Below are positions 1 to 10,974 of a stretch of 64,000 bases of DNA, piece after piece; the first letter of the stretch is position 1; each line of letters starts with the position of its first letter. A program made the translations under genes and the position numbers. This DNA is from Typha latifolia (lineage: Eukaryota; Streptophyta; Magnoliopsida; Poales; Typhaceae). The notes under the pieces were generated by a model. The model had not been told where the DNA came from. It did no database searches and saw only the letters and a program-made list of their open reading frames with translations. The DNA lies in contig CM034105.1 of assembly GCA_019914945.1 (NCBI GenBank), forward strand, positions 2,666,001 through 2,730,000. The letters run 5' to 3'.

Positions 1-112
1 CCTTCCGTATCCCAACGGCTATATTCATCAATAACAATTCAAGTAGTATAACTCACACATCAAAGAGTACTAAAGTCCTATTTCCTCGCTCGGTTGTCTT
101 TCTCCTACACAA

Positions 113-2445
113 ATGAGCACTCTTCCTCCTCCACCACCACCTTCCATGGATTCTCCCACCCCTTCTTCTCCCCCTTACCACCGCTCTCCGGAGCCCCGCC
201 TCCGGAGCAAGCCCAACTCCCGCCTCGCGGCCTGTTTCGACGATGAGCACCCCGAGACCCACATAGTTCCCGTCGCAACACCTCCTTCAAGAAGGAAGTC
301 ACCTATTTTACCATCCCCTCTCCACCTCCATGAATTGCTCCTCCTCTCCCCTTCTCCGCACCGGAGGACTAAGACGCGGTCCGTTGTCGAGGAGAGTCTT
401 GAGTTACCAGCCTCGATGACGCCTCGCAGGAGAGGGAAGAGTAGGACTACGGCGTCCGCCGCTGCATCCCCAAGAAATGCTCGCAGGGCTCGGAGGAGAT
501 TGGAGAAGGAGATTGTTAGAGAGGAGAGGGAGTTGGGTCTTATGGAGGATGATTTGGGGAGGGTGAGGAAGAGGAAGCAGAGCAAACCCAAAGTGGGTAC
601 CAAAGAAAAGATGAGTTTGGCGGCTTCTGCTCCTCCTCCGAATCCATCGCCGAGTAAGTGAAGGTTCTTGGGATTTGGTTATTTCTTTTACTCATAAAGT
701 CCATTCTGTTCTTTGTATTTAGCTAATGTTGCTTTGGTTTCCAGATGCAGAAATCACTGATCAAGATGATCGTGGTAGTCTAGGAGGTCTACGGGAGCGG
801 ATGTTGGAACTAATAATGTGGAAAAACGTAGCAAAAACCTCGCTTTGGTTCGGTTTGGGCTCGATTTTCTTCATCTCTTCTTCTTTTTCAAAGGATGTTA
901 GCTTCAGGTATGTGCAATAATTTGCATTTAGTAGAGACTTTTCTTTCACTGTATGAGTTCTTAGCGCATTTTCGGGATACTTGCAGCATTATCTCTGCAA
1001 TTTGTCACTTGGGCATTTTGATCTCAGGCGTGGCCTTCTTCAGAGATTCTGTTCCTCAGAGGTACTTGCTCCTTTCTATTCATTTTATTCTAATAACTGC
1101 TGTCAGGATTTACATTAATGATCTCAAAATATTACAGGCAGCAACTCAAGCGGGGAGGAAGCTTTCAATTGACAGAAGAGGACATCCTTCGTGTTGCTCG
1201 AGTGATTCTGCCGATGGCCAATGCGGCCATGTCAAAGACCCAATTGCTGTTCTCCGGTGAGCCGTTGATGACTCTCAAGGTAAGGTTAAAGCATTTCTAC
1301 TTTTCTTTTTTATGGTACAACCCAAAGTTAGCATAGCTTTCTAAAATTTTCTTATACTCTAAATGCCAGGTAGTACCTGTTCTTCTCCTTGGGGCCAAGT
1401 ATGCTCACCTGATAACTCTTTGGAGGCTTTTAGCAGCTGGTATAGTTCTATCAGGGATACCAACAATACTAATCCTTGAAATTGCATTGCATCTGGGAAT
1501 GCCTCTGATGCTTTGATATGTAAAATTTTGCAGGATTCTTCTTGAGCTTCACCATACCCAAACTCTATGCTTGCTATTCGCAGCAGATACATAAGAGAGG
1601 TAAGTAGGATTTTCTCACACCAATTATAAGCAATAACATGTATGAATAAGAAGGGCATTTGAGACCTTAAACAAAGGGGTGATTTCTAATGTATCAGTTG
1701 AGAATGCAAGAGATTGGGTCTTGGAAGCATGGAAATCTTGCCCTCGAAAGAGATTTGTTGCAGCATCAGCAGCCACAATGTTCTGGAACTTGTTTAGTGT
1801 AAAGACGCGTATCATCGCAGGTATAGTAGATAATTGCCAAATAGAATTCTACTGACTTAATAAGACTTAGAGTTGGGTTAACAATTATGCTAGGAAAATT
1901 TTGAAGAAGTAGATTCATGGATGATGCTAGGAAAAGTTTAACAGATGTTTGGAATTCATAAAGTGGATGATGAGGTACAACAGTTTGTGTGTAGGTTTGT
2001 ATTGATTTAGCATTTGGTAGTTCATGCATAGATTAACCTTCTCAAAATTTTCTCGTTAATTATAACAAGCAAGATGTTTGATTTTGTATTCGATTTGCAT
2101 ATCAACATTCAAGAATGCAGAAAAACAAGTCCAAAATGTACAAATCAAAAGTCACAAATGATATGCATTGGGGTACAAAATCAATTAAGTGTTACAAGTC
2201 TACGAACGCTCATTTTTTCAAAAAAATAAAAATAAAATAGGAATAATGTCTTATTTGGATATGCATCTTGAAAAGAAAGTGAGACTCATTCTTCACATGC
2301 TAATGCTTGTTTATATCTTTGAGCAGCATTCATCTCCATGGTGATACTACGTTATCAACATCAACGACATACAGGAGAAGAAGCTAACTGCGAAAGCGAA
2401 ATCAGGGCAGATGAACAGCAGCAAGCAATTATCGTAGCAGAGTAA
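113..2445 (+). CDS. RTNLB: Reticulon-like protein B (RTNLB17/18-type), 8 exons
   Basis: Exons read from GT-AG junctions: 113-653, 745-907, 987-1061, 1138-1279, 1370-1439, 1534-1599, 1698-1820, 2327-2445; all phases join and give a 432-residue protein. The first ~180 residues are a Pro/Ser- and Arg/Lys-rich cytosolic extension, with a basic stretch around residues 135-175. A reticulon homology domain follows from about residue 198: it opens with MLELIMWKNVAKTSLWFG, has two long hydrophobic hairpins, a linker containing LTEEDILRVAR and the conserved FSGEPLMTLK, and ends with a short hydrophilic tail. Reticulons wedge into the ER membrane and shape tubules. The long N-terminus and the linker match the RTNLB17/18/21 subgroup rather than the short RTNLB1-8 type. 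The ATG at 113 is the first in frame and the upstream 112 bases look like 5' UTR. Family call is secure; the exact paralogue is inferred. Confidence 0.93.
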
Positions 2446-3535
2446 AATTTGCATACGACTCCTGTACTGCGCCATGAACTTAACAAAGTAATGGCTACTC
2501 TAGTGTAACCATTGAGAACAATATGAGTAATACAATGATGCTAAGTCTTTGATAACATGTCGTCTAACAAAGATTGTAACTCTTTGTCCACGTTAATGTG
2601 ATTTTGCTTAGTGTTTACAGATAGAGAGTGTAAAGACCATCATCGTTCCTATTCCAAATAAAAATTCAGATATTAAACAGGGTATCTCTAGTTTTATAAA
2701 TCCACTAGTCGAAGGGATAGGTGGGAGAGGGGAGTTTTATTTGAAGAGTAGTACAAGATGCATTTAAGCCTACCAAGAAAATAAAACCACATTAACCTAT
2801 AATTAAGGCACTAAGATCAGGATATCATGCATGATCATAATTTTTTCTCGGAAAAGAAAAAAAGAAAAGTTGTTAGTAGTTGGGGGCACATTAAACTTGG
2901 GTTAAAACCTACACCTTTGAGCCTTTGTCTGTGTTGGAAACGTAAACGCTAATCTTAAAAGTGGAGAGATAGAAAAGGGGAAGAAGAAATCCTTTGAACT
3001 ATTTTCTAATCTAAAATTCTTCTCTTTAAACACTAATGTACGTCTGTTAGGTTGAAAACAGGTCGAAGAAAATTCTTTTGTATATATATTTACTAATTGT
3101 CTTATAGATTTGAGTAATATCACAAGTTATTAAGAATTTAGAAAATAAATATGGATATATCCAATATCTTATCCAACAAAATATAGATAATGTGAATACG
3201 AATATGATTTATAGCTATTTGATCCGATCCGATTTCCCCCCCAAGTCCTTTCTTGAATAAAACACACACTAACACACACAAAAAGAAAGAAAGAAAGAAA
3301 TAAATAAATAGGACAATAACTGATCTCCCTTGTAATATCCTCACCACCCGATGTCTCACTATAAGTCGATCCTGTCCGCTGATTCACAGAAGAACCCAAC
3401 TCTATAGCGTTCTTGTGGAACATCTTAACCAAACCCACTACGTCTTCTTGCTATACTTAAATTCTAGGGTTAACCTCCTCGTCTTCATCGTGTTCCTCTT
3501 CATTCTAATCTAGAGGTTCTTCTTGGGTGGCGGAC
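2446..3535. other. Intergenic, RTNLB to OB-fold gene
   Basis: No coding signal is seen on either strand. The stretch is AT-rich, with short A/G-rich microsatellite-like tracts (AAAG and AAAT units near 3285-3312). The last ~100 bases are the probable promoter and 5' UTR of the next gene and include a telo-box-like CTAGGGTTAA near 3464. Confidence 0.6.
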
Positions 3536-6340
3536 ATGGCTACGACGGCAGCGCAGCAGAGTGGCGGATCGAAGCCGGCAATGAGGAAGCCCGTGTTCAC
3601 GAAGGTGGATCAGCTCAAGCCGGGGACGACGGGTCATACTTTGACGGTAAAAGTGGTGAGCTCTAACACTGTGCTTCAGAAGGGCGGCGCCTCCTCCGCT
3701 AACCTCCGCCAGACACGGATCGCAGAGTGTCTTGTCGGCGACGAGACCGGTACCATCGTCTTCACCGCGAGAAACGAACAGGGTTCGATTCGATTCCCCT
3801 CTTCTACCCCCATTTCTATGTAAAACTTCATCTTTTGTTGTTTTCCTGGCATTCTTCTAATTTTGTGGGCTTAGGGTTTCTAGATCTGCTCTGTTATAAC
3901 TTTAAATTGTAGTGACTCCTAGATTTAAGTCTTATTTTTATTGTTGCCATCGATCTCTTATTGACGTGAATATTTGAGTAAAACGTGTGAAGAACTGCCA
4001 TTATGGACTGGAAAGCCATTCTTTCCTCATGGAGAACGCATTGTGCACATTTCTGCTAATGAATGCGGAAAGGCTGAATTTTTTTGTTTCTCGTTCCTAT
4101 CTTGTCTATCTTGGATACCTGCATGAACATCGTTAACAAAAATATTGGAGATAGACAATAAATAATCCAAACAAAAACCATGATCCATGATGATGATCAC
4201 GTTTCCCATATTGATATTTTTTTTTTGCACATAACATTCTTCGGTAAGTAATGCATCTTAATCATATGAAATTTCTAGATTGTACATGATAAACATTTAA
4301 TGTTTTGTGTTTACAAATTTGCCATTACAACAATTAAGGTTTGACAATCCCTCTCTTGGTAATTTCGTGACAAAACACTAAATCTAACAATGCTTTACCT
4401 GTTACCACTTACAATCTTCCTAAGGATCAAGATAACACACTCATTTCGGATTAATAAAGCTTTTGTAAAGGACGCAAACATTAGAAACTCCATGAAAAAG
4501 CAAGTGCTTATTATGAACATGTTGCTGTAAATAATTTGCAAATTTGTAGATATTGTGGTAAATGTTTTCATGTATGATGATGGGAATAGATCTCCTCAAA
4601 ATTCTATCTTTTATAGGTTGAGACATGATTGGAATGAGAAATTAACTTGAGTAAAATTTTTTTTGCATTTACATGAATCCAAAAGATTATTTAACTTAGA
4701 TGGACATTTTTGCTTCTTACAAGTTACAATTGACCATATGAAGTTAGGTCTAATGGTTTAAGATTGATATGCCAAGTCCTATGAATAAGGGCCTAGGATA
4801 TGAAAGCAGACTTGGTTCTAAATCAAATGTTTGAGGAGCTTAAAAGCATGAATCCAAAAATCGGTGGATCCTGATTTAGGCCCAATATCAGTTAGTTGGT
4901 TGGTATTTGGCCGGTATCGATCGTATCGGGCGATACTTGATTTGATTGGCCGATCCGTGTTGGGATTGACCGATTTTGTTGTCCCTGTATAAGACTCACA
5001 AGAGTGGAGAAAACATGCTTATCATTCTCATCTTTCTCCTATTCTCCTCCTCGTCTTCTTTCTTTTTCTTTTTTCTCCTTTTTTTTTCTCTTTCTCTGCA
5101 TTGGGACCCTAATACTAGTGAGTGGGTGCATGTCACCCTCTCACTTAGCTGTCATGCTCTTTCTCTTTATTTATATACATACATATATACATATCATGCA
5201 TATATGTATAGATTAATGGTTTCTAAGTAGGGTGTTGTAGAAAAAGTCTCAAGCTGTTCTTCAAAGTGATTTTTTTTATTGCATGAAACCCAGATTAGAA
5301 AAGGTGCTTAATGTATTTGTGTGACAGGGCATCACTTTTCTTCTATCATCTTAGTAACTCTGGAGCTTCAATCTCTAACTTCAGTGAGATTTCTATTGCA
5401 TTATCCTATTGAATATATTAACGTATGGATAATGAACAAAAGCTTAAATAGTTATTAAATTTGGCTTATTTTGACATGTATGATCAGTTTGGAAAGCGGA
5501 TGAATGGGTCTTAGACTTTAAATAACTTCACCTAAATTCCAGAACCTATGATATTGATATTTGTCATATTTCCCGGGGGATTAAGTATCTCAAATAATAC
5601 TGTAATTAAGAGGCTATGTTCAGATGCTTAGCTAACGTAATGTACTATACAGATGGATCTAGAACATAATACTGTTTCTCAGAATGATACTTTTATATCA
5701 GCTATTCAGCTTTGCTTGTTATATTTCTTGCTTAATACAGATGACCCACTGTACAAGTCTCCTGTGGCATCTTTTACATATTATATATTGCTTCCGGTCA
5801 TTATCACTTGGTACAATCTATTTGGTGTGGACATGCACATCCTCAAACTTTATGATCTCTATCACAAGAGCATGTAGCTTTTCCTGTTTTGTTGCTAATT
5901 AAATCCATTGGAGTATGCTAATATTCTTTTGAGTGAAAATTAGAAGACTTTTAGTATCAAACTTAATAAAGAAGGGGCTTAAGCATTTTTTTATGTTTCA
6001 CATAGGGTTTCTTGTATTGTCTTATACTGCCTGATTTCATTCACTGTCCCAATATGAACATGCCTTTGTGACATTTTCACTTTAAGATAATGAGCTGTTC
6101 GGATCAATGAAATTACCTCAGATTGACCTTGTTCTTTGTTATCTGACAGTTGATTTGATGAACCCGGGTGCTACAGTGGTTCTTCGCAATGCCAAAATTG
6201 ATATGTTCAAGGGTTCGATGAGGCTGGCAGTGGACAAGTGGGGTCGGGTGGAAGTTACTGAACCTGCTGACTTTACAGTGAAGGAAGAGAACAATTTGTC
6301 ACTCGTGGAGTATGAATTGGTGAATGTAGTGGAAGAGTGA
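3536..6340 (+). CDS. Small OB-fold nucleic-acid-binding protein (At4g28440-like), 2 exons
   Basis: Exon 1 is 3536-3782 and exon 2 is 6150-6340; the phase-1 junction gives 145 residues. The start is the ATG at 3536, because the open frame extends 5' only through a GTG codon. The protein reads as one OB-fold domain: a basic N-terminus, then KVDQLKPGTTGHTLTVKVVS, then RIAECLVGDETGTIVFTARNEQ across the splice, then GATVVLRNAKIDMFKGSMRL and WGRVEVTEPADF, with an acidic end in VVEE. This matches the plant single-OB family related to the SOSS-B/replication-protein-A fold; single-stranded nucleic-acid binding is expected from the fold but is not shown for this gene. The 2.37-kb intron is much longer than the coding sequence. 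It contains AT-rich DNA, a pyrimidine tract at 5031-5100 and a stretch (4860-4980) with repeated ATCGG/CGATA words that looks like repeat debris. Confidence 0.92.
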
Positions 6341-9123
6341 GCAAGATCCTCTTGCAATCTTTTTTGTTTTAATGGGAAATGGCTTTGAGGTTTTCAAAGC
6401 TTTTTAGCTAGTTAAATTAAGTGTTTATGGTGGTAGATAATGAGGTATATGGTTTCATAAGAAAATGGAATATATACACAAAATCAACATGAACTTAGTG
6501 ATGCTTTTGTTTTTAACATCTGCCTTGGTCCTGGCATGATTTTGGATTATGACTGATCTATAAATCATTCAGTTTATGCTCTCTTTAACGCCCATACAGA
6601 AATGGCTAAACTATAGTAGTTGGATTGTTTCTTTTACATGCTAAATGGTCTGACGTATAATGGTATCAATATTCCTGTAAATTTTTGGGTTTGTCATGTC
6701 ATGAAAATTTACCAGAAAGCTACAATGCTCATAGACGGAAAACAACGTGGCTAAAGTTGATTGCCGGTGTCGGCACGGCTGGAAGATTTTTGATTTATGG
6801 AATCAAGGAGGCAGAGAGGAAGCAGGATAAACGTTGCAGTGGACCCAAAGTTTCAGATACAAAAGACGTGACTGATTGCTAATTGAAGTTTAAGATGGTA
6901 CTCAATATATGGTGCTAGCATTTTTCATCTTCACTGGTGCCGCTAAAATCTTTGAATTCAGTCACCGAGATCCTGTATATTTTACATAAACATTCTAGGT
7001 GCACAAATACACAATAAATATCTGAAAAAAAAAAGTTTCAGGTAGGAAGTTCTCAGCTATTGCAAGCAAAGTTCAATCAGAATGCATTAAGAACAGCCTG
7101 ATCATGCTAGCTACATCATATTGCTGAAATAACTTTGTGATGGGAAAAGATATTAAAGGTGGACAAATCAGCAACTGATATTTGCTTAAGATTGCAAAAA
7201 GATAGACAAATTACATGCCTTCCTGCATTTATTCAATTCAGGAATGGTTTGTTACAGAGTACCGCAAGAAACACATCATCCTCTGACCAGAATAATGGGG
7301 AACACGTGCCAAAAAGAACAGTTTCGTTGTTTCAATTTCTTCATGATGACAACAGTATGAATCAAGAAGTAAACAATGGACCATAAAACATCATTATGTT
7401 ATTAAATTCTCACTCAATCTACTAGTTCTGTTGTACTCAAGTAAATTCCTCTGGTATCTTGACACCAACTTCTGAATGCTCCACCTAGAAGATGTCACAC
7501 ATCATCATTGCCATCTGGTAAATGTCAGAAGCCAGTAAAAAATTCAATTCAGTCAGAATATGTGAGGAAATAAATCAGACTGCAACAAGTGACAGGCTCT
7601 ACTGCAAAGAACATATAAGCGCCATGTCACCAACTATCATGATGGTTGTTTCAAACCAACTAATAAATTGCAGAAAGCTTGATAATTTTCTTCAAGAATG
7701 CAACAGCGGCTTTCCTATATGACGATGATGCTCTGACTATGGTGTCTGACAATAGATAGTGCAGTGATGTTCATGAGAATTCTAAAAGAAAATGAATACT
7801 TAAACAAACTAAATATTGCAGAGAGCTTGATAATCTTCTTCAAGAATGCAACCACCACCTTTTCCTATATGACAATGCTCTGACTATGGTGTTTAACAAA
7901 AGATAGCGCAGTGATGTTCATCAGAATTCTAAAACAAAATGAATGCCATATGTTGTCTGACAGAAGTTTATCAACATCATCAGAGCAATCATTATTCAGT
8001 TTAAATCATGCCTATGTTCTAGTATAATTAACACATAATTTGCCTGCTGTGGTATGGAGTCTGAATTCTTGTCCTGGTGGATAACCTGTTTGCAATGGAA
8101 AATGCCCAGAATTATGGGAAGCACAACTTCAACTGTTATATAGTAGCTCAGTTTTACTAAGTTAATATAAAAATTTATTTCTTAATACTTAAAATTTTAC
8201 TCTGATTACTGATTATCAGTATTGATGCTTAATGCCTTTATCACAATACAATTGTTGGTGTTTGAATAATGAAATGGCTCTGATGCAGCTTAAACTTTGT
8301 GGTGTCCTGCTCCAACCCAATCTTTAAAATATCCAGAGGGAATTACACGATAATTGATTCTAATATCTCAAGAATGCTTGCATATTGATTCTAAGTTCAA
8401 CACTGCAGTCAAATCCAATATTCGATGAAAGAATTACTATCTAATGTTCTAAAAACTACAAGAGCTTCAAGAAGCAAAACTGTAAAGAAAGAAAGGGAAA
8501 CGCAAATAGGACGGTAAGAATAATTGCATTAATACAAATAGCAGTCACATGTATAATATATCCCTGAAAGTAGTGAAGAAACAAGGGGTTACCCAGCCAT
8601 AACATACTCTACATGATTATCGAAGGTCTTACAGTAAGGGAGATTTCTAATATGAGGAAGTTAAGGACACAATTTCTAGGCAAGGAATAACAGTTCCCTG
8701 ATATTTGTAGCAATAATCATCAATCAGATGTGTCTATAATATTGTAACCAGAAATAAATGTTATTGGCTATCCAATGAACTTTAGAGAGTATTCTAGCAA
8801 ATAAGTAACGGTCATGCAACAAATTCGCTCTACAAAAGGTGTCCTAAATTATGACAATATACTAGTTTTATCTGTTTTTATATATACTGAATACCTAAAA
8901 GCAAATGTAAATTACAAAATGGACCATAAGAACGATCCCAATATAAATATCACTACAAGCCTATACCTTGCTGTTGTCATGCATGAAGTAGTACAGATGG
9001 TCATAATTCAAATTTCAAAAGATAAAAGAGTACATCTCTCATCTAAGCCACAAAAGCGTTCCATTAATATTTCAAAATAATGGTGGGGTAAAAATTAGTT
9101 ATTCACCTTTTCTTGCTTGGCCT
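6341..9123. other. Intergenic with a tandem duplication and one unexplained small ORF
   Basis: No recognised gene. A frame open to 6882 encodes about 60 residues, including a hydrophobic stretch (WLKLIAGVGTAGRFLIYGI) and a Lys/Arg-rich tail; no homology is recognised and no credible start or splice partner is seen. Two ~148-bp imperfect direct copies lie at 7651-7944 (separate entry). The remainder is AT-rich with no feature I can support, although parts could be alternative 3' UTR of the NFD6-like gene on the minus strand. Confidence 0.5.
7651..7944. repeat. Imperfect tandem duplication, two units of ~148 bp
   Basis: The stretch from about 7651 to 7798 is repeated from about 7799 to 7944. 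Shared words include GCTTGATAAT (7677 and 7825), TTCTTCAAGAATGCAAC, TTTCCTATATGAC, GCTCTGACTATGGTGT and GCAGTGATGTTCAT, in the same order and at a constant offset near 148 bp. Units differ by scattered substitutions and small indels, so the duplication is not recent. It lies outside any exon I can define. Confidence 0.85.
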
Positions 9124-10652
9124 TCATCTAGTTTCATCTTGTCCTACAAGAGGAAAAAGAGAAAGTGCTCCTTTATCAAGCAAACTAGAAAGAGGGACTG
9201 AAGTATGACAAATTGAGACAAGAAGATAAAGCACATAATAAAGAGAACTGTAGTTATGAACACAGTAGTTCACTACCCAATACCTCTTAAATTACAAAAG
9301 GCTACATTACATGATGAAAGTTTCAGCAATCAGCATAGAATGTCTGCCTTTACTATCTAACTTTTCATGTAGAGGAAATAATAAACAAAATTTGAGATAG
9401 TTTGAACATCATACCCACTATTTTTTTTATCACTTCTCAAACAAGCTATAAGACCACTGCAGTGTTGTATAAAACAGATATGGTAAATAATAAGGTGTCA
9501 AAAAGCTAGTAATTCAGTTTCTTCAACACAACAAAATGATACAAAAATCATATTTGAAACATCACCAAAAAAAAAACTTTTAATGAAGAAGAATCTCATA
9601 AGATAACAGCTATCATGGCTTAGCAACCAGAACTCCCCCTATATCTGCAATCTAGTGCCCAAGAGAAGATGTTATCATGAGTCAACTAGCAAAAGGCTTG
9701 ATCGATAATACTTCCTATTCACCTTGCCACAGATATTACGGAGAATATAGGATAGCAAGCGAAATGACAAACTGTACATGAGTCAAATTTTCTTCTCTAG
9801 CTGTTTTGTAATTTTATTGAACGCAGTTAGACAAGATAAAGAACTATTGTCATTTGAGTCATTGAGAACCAGACACTAGGTATAATTGAAAAATAAATCA
9901 TGAAGATGCAAACATTATGTCCGTGTTAATGAAGAGAAGAATAGTGTAAACAGAATTATGAATAAGCTGCACAGAGTAAACATAACAGTGGATGTGGGAG
10001 TAATATCTTGAAAATCTTAATGATATCTGGAAAATATTTAAATCTTCTTAAATGTTCTCACTGTATATCTATTGAATTTTTATGCACACTTTTTCTCCTT
10101 ATTGCATAATTTCCAACTGCCTATGAAAGAGCCTCTAAACAAGAATCATGCTTCCCATTTCTATATCTATTTGTGATGCCTACTGACACCAATCACTGAC
10201 TTATTTCCTAGACTACTAAAACTAAAGATCAAAATTTTAACCCTTCCCCATCAATTCGAACTAAAGAAACAAAAAGAAAAACAGTTAAAACGAGAATCAC
10301 AACAAAGACAATACCTTCACAGAGCCATCCGTAGCCCCGACCAGGAGCGGAGAGCAATGAAGTCATCACCGCGGCGGCGGTCGCGGTGTGCAGCGGCAGA
10401 AGCGATTCCAAGCAGAAGCTCGCCTCCACCGGAGACCTTCAAAGGACGACCTTTTAGAGGGAGAGCGAGAGAGGGAGAAAGAACAGTTCTCGGCGTGATA
10501 GTGTACCTAAGAAGACGACGAGGAGCCGATGGACCAAGTTTAGGAAGTCGGAGACCCGGGAGGGCAGCGGAGGAGGACGACCTCGCCGCCGGCGCCGCCG
10601 CACGCCGTAGGAGGGCAGATGACCGTAGTAGGGTTCTGGCAGCGGTGCCCAT
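9124..10652 (-). CDS. NFD6: NFD6-like small mitochondrial protein, 3 exons
   Basis: Read on the minus strand: exon 1 10652-10507, exon 2 10436-10315, exon 3 9143-9124. This gives 95 residues, the normal length for the NUCLEAR FUSION DEFECTIVE 6 family. The N-terminus is a typical mitochondrial presequence rich in Arg, Ala and Ser with almost no acidic residues. Splicing restores the hallmark [21 protein letters not shown], followed by [17 protein letters not shown] and the terminal QDETR. Intron 1 is only 70 bp, with donor TAG|GTACAC, a strong CT-rich tract and acceptor GAAG; intron 2 is 1.17 kb. In Arabidopsis NFD6 is a mitochondrial protein needed for nuclear fusion in the female gametophyte; its biochemical role is unknown. 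The gene is divergent from DCAF13 with 322 bp between start codons. Retention of the 70-bp intron keeps the frame open but changes the C-terminus. Confidence 0.88.
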
Positions 10653-10974
10653 AATTAGTTCAAATCAAGCGCCTCGATCAAGCTCGGCTCGATTATATTA
10701 TATCACTAGTATTGGGGAGTTGGGGTGCTTAGTTGGCCCATCAGCTGGAAGCCCGCATGGACCCGGCCTAAAATTTCGGACCAAAACTAGACGCACACCC
10801 TAACAGGGCCCAGCCCAATTTTCACTACTGCCACCCGTAGGCCCTAGCTAGTTTAATTCTTGGAACAAAACCTAAACCCAGACCGGCGTCCCTCCCGCTG
10901 CTCGCCCTCGCTTTACTTCTTACTCACCGCTCGACTTCTCGACTTCCTTTCTCGACTGCTTCTGATAGACCGGG
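10653..10974. promoter_or_regulatory. Shared divergent promoter, NFD6-like and DCAF13
   Basis: These 322 bases separate two start codons that point away from each other. The minus strand carries three site II-type elements: TGGGCC (10735-10740 and 10807-10812) and TGGGCT (10812-10817). A telo-box-like CCTAAACCC lies at 10871-10879. The pairing of site II elements with telo-boxes is known from plant promoters of ribosome-biogenesis and mitochondrial genes, which fits both neighbours. No convincing TATA box is placed. The bidirectional use is inferred from the layout. Confidence 0.7.

Noticed and set aside
7159..7722. Plus-strand ORFs of 66-75 codons downstream of the OB-fold gene
   Set aside because: AT-rich, Asn/Ser/Gln-rich translations with no family resemblance, partly inside the tandem duplication.
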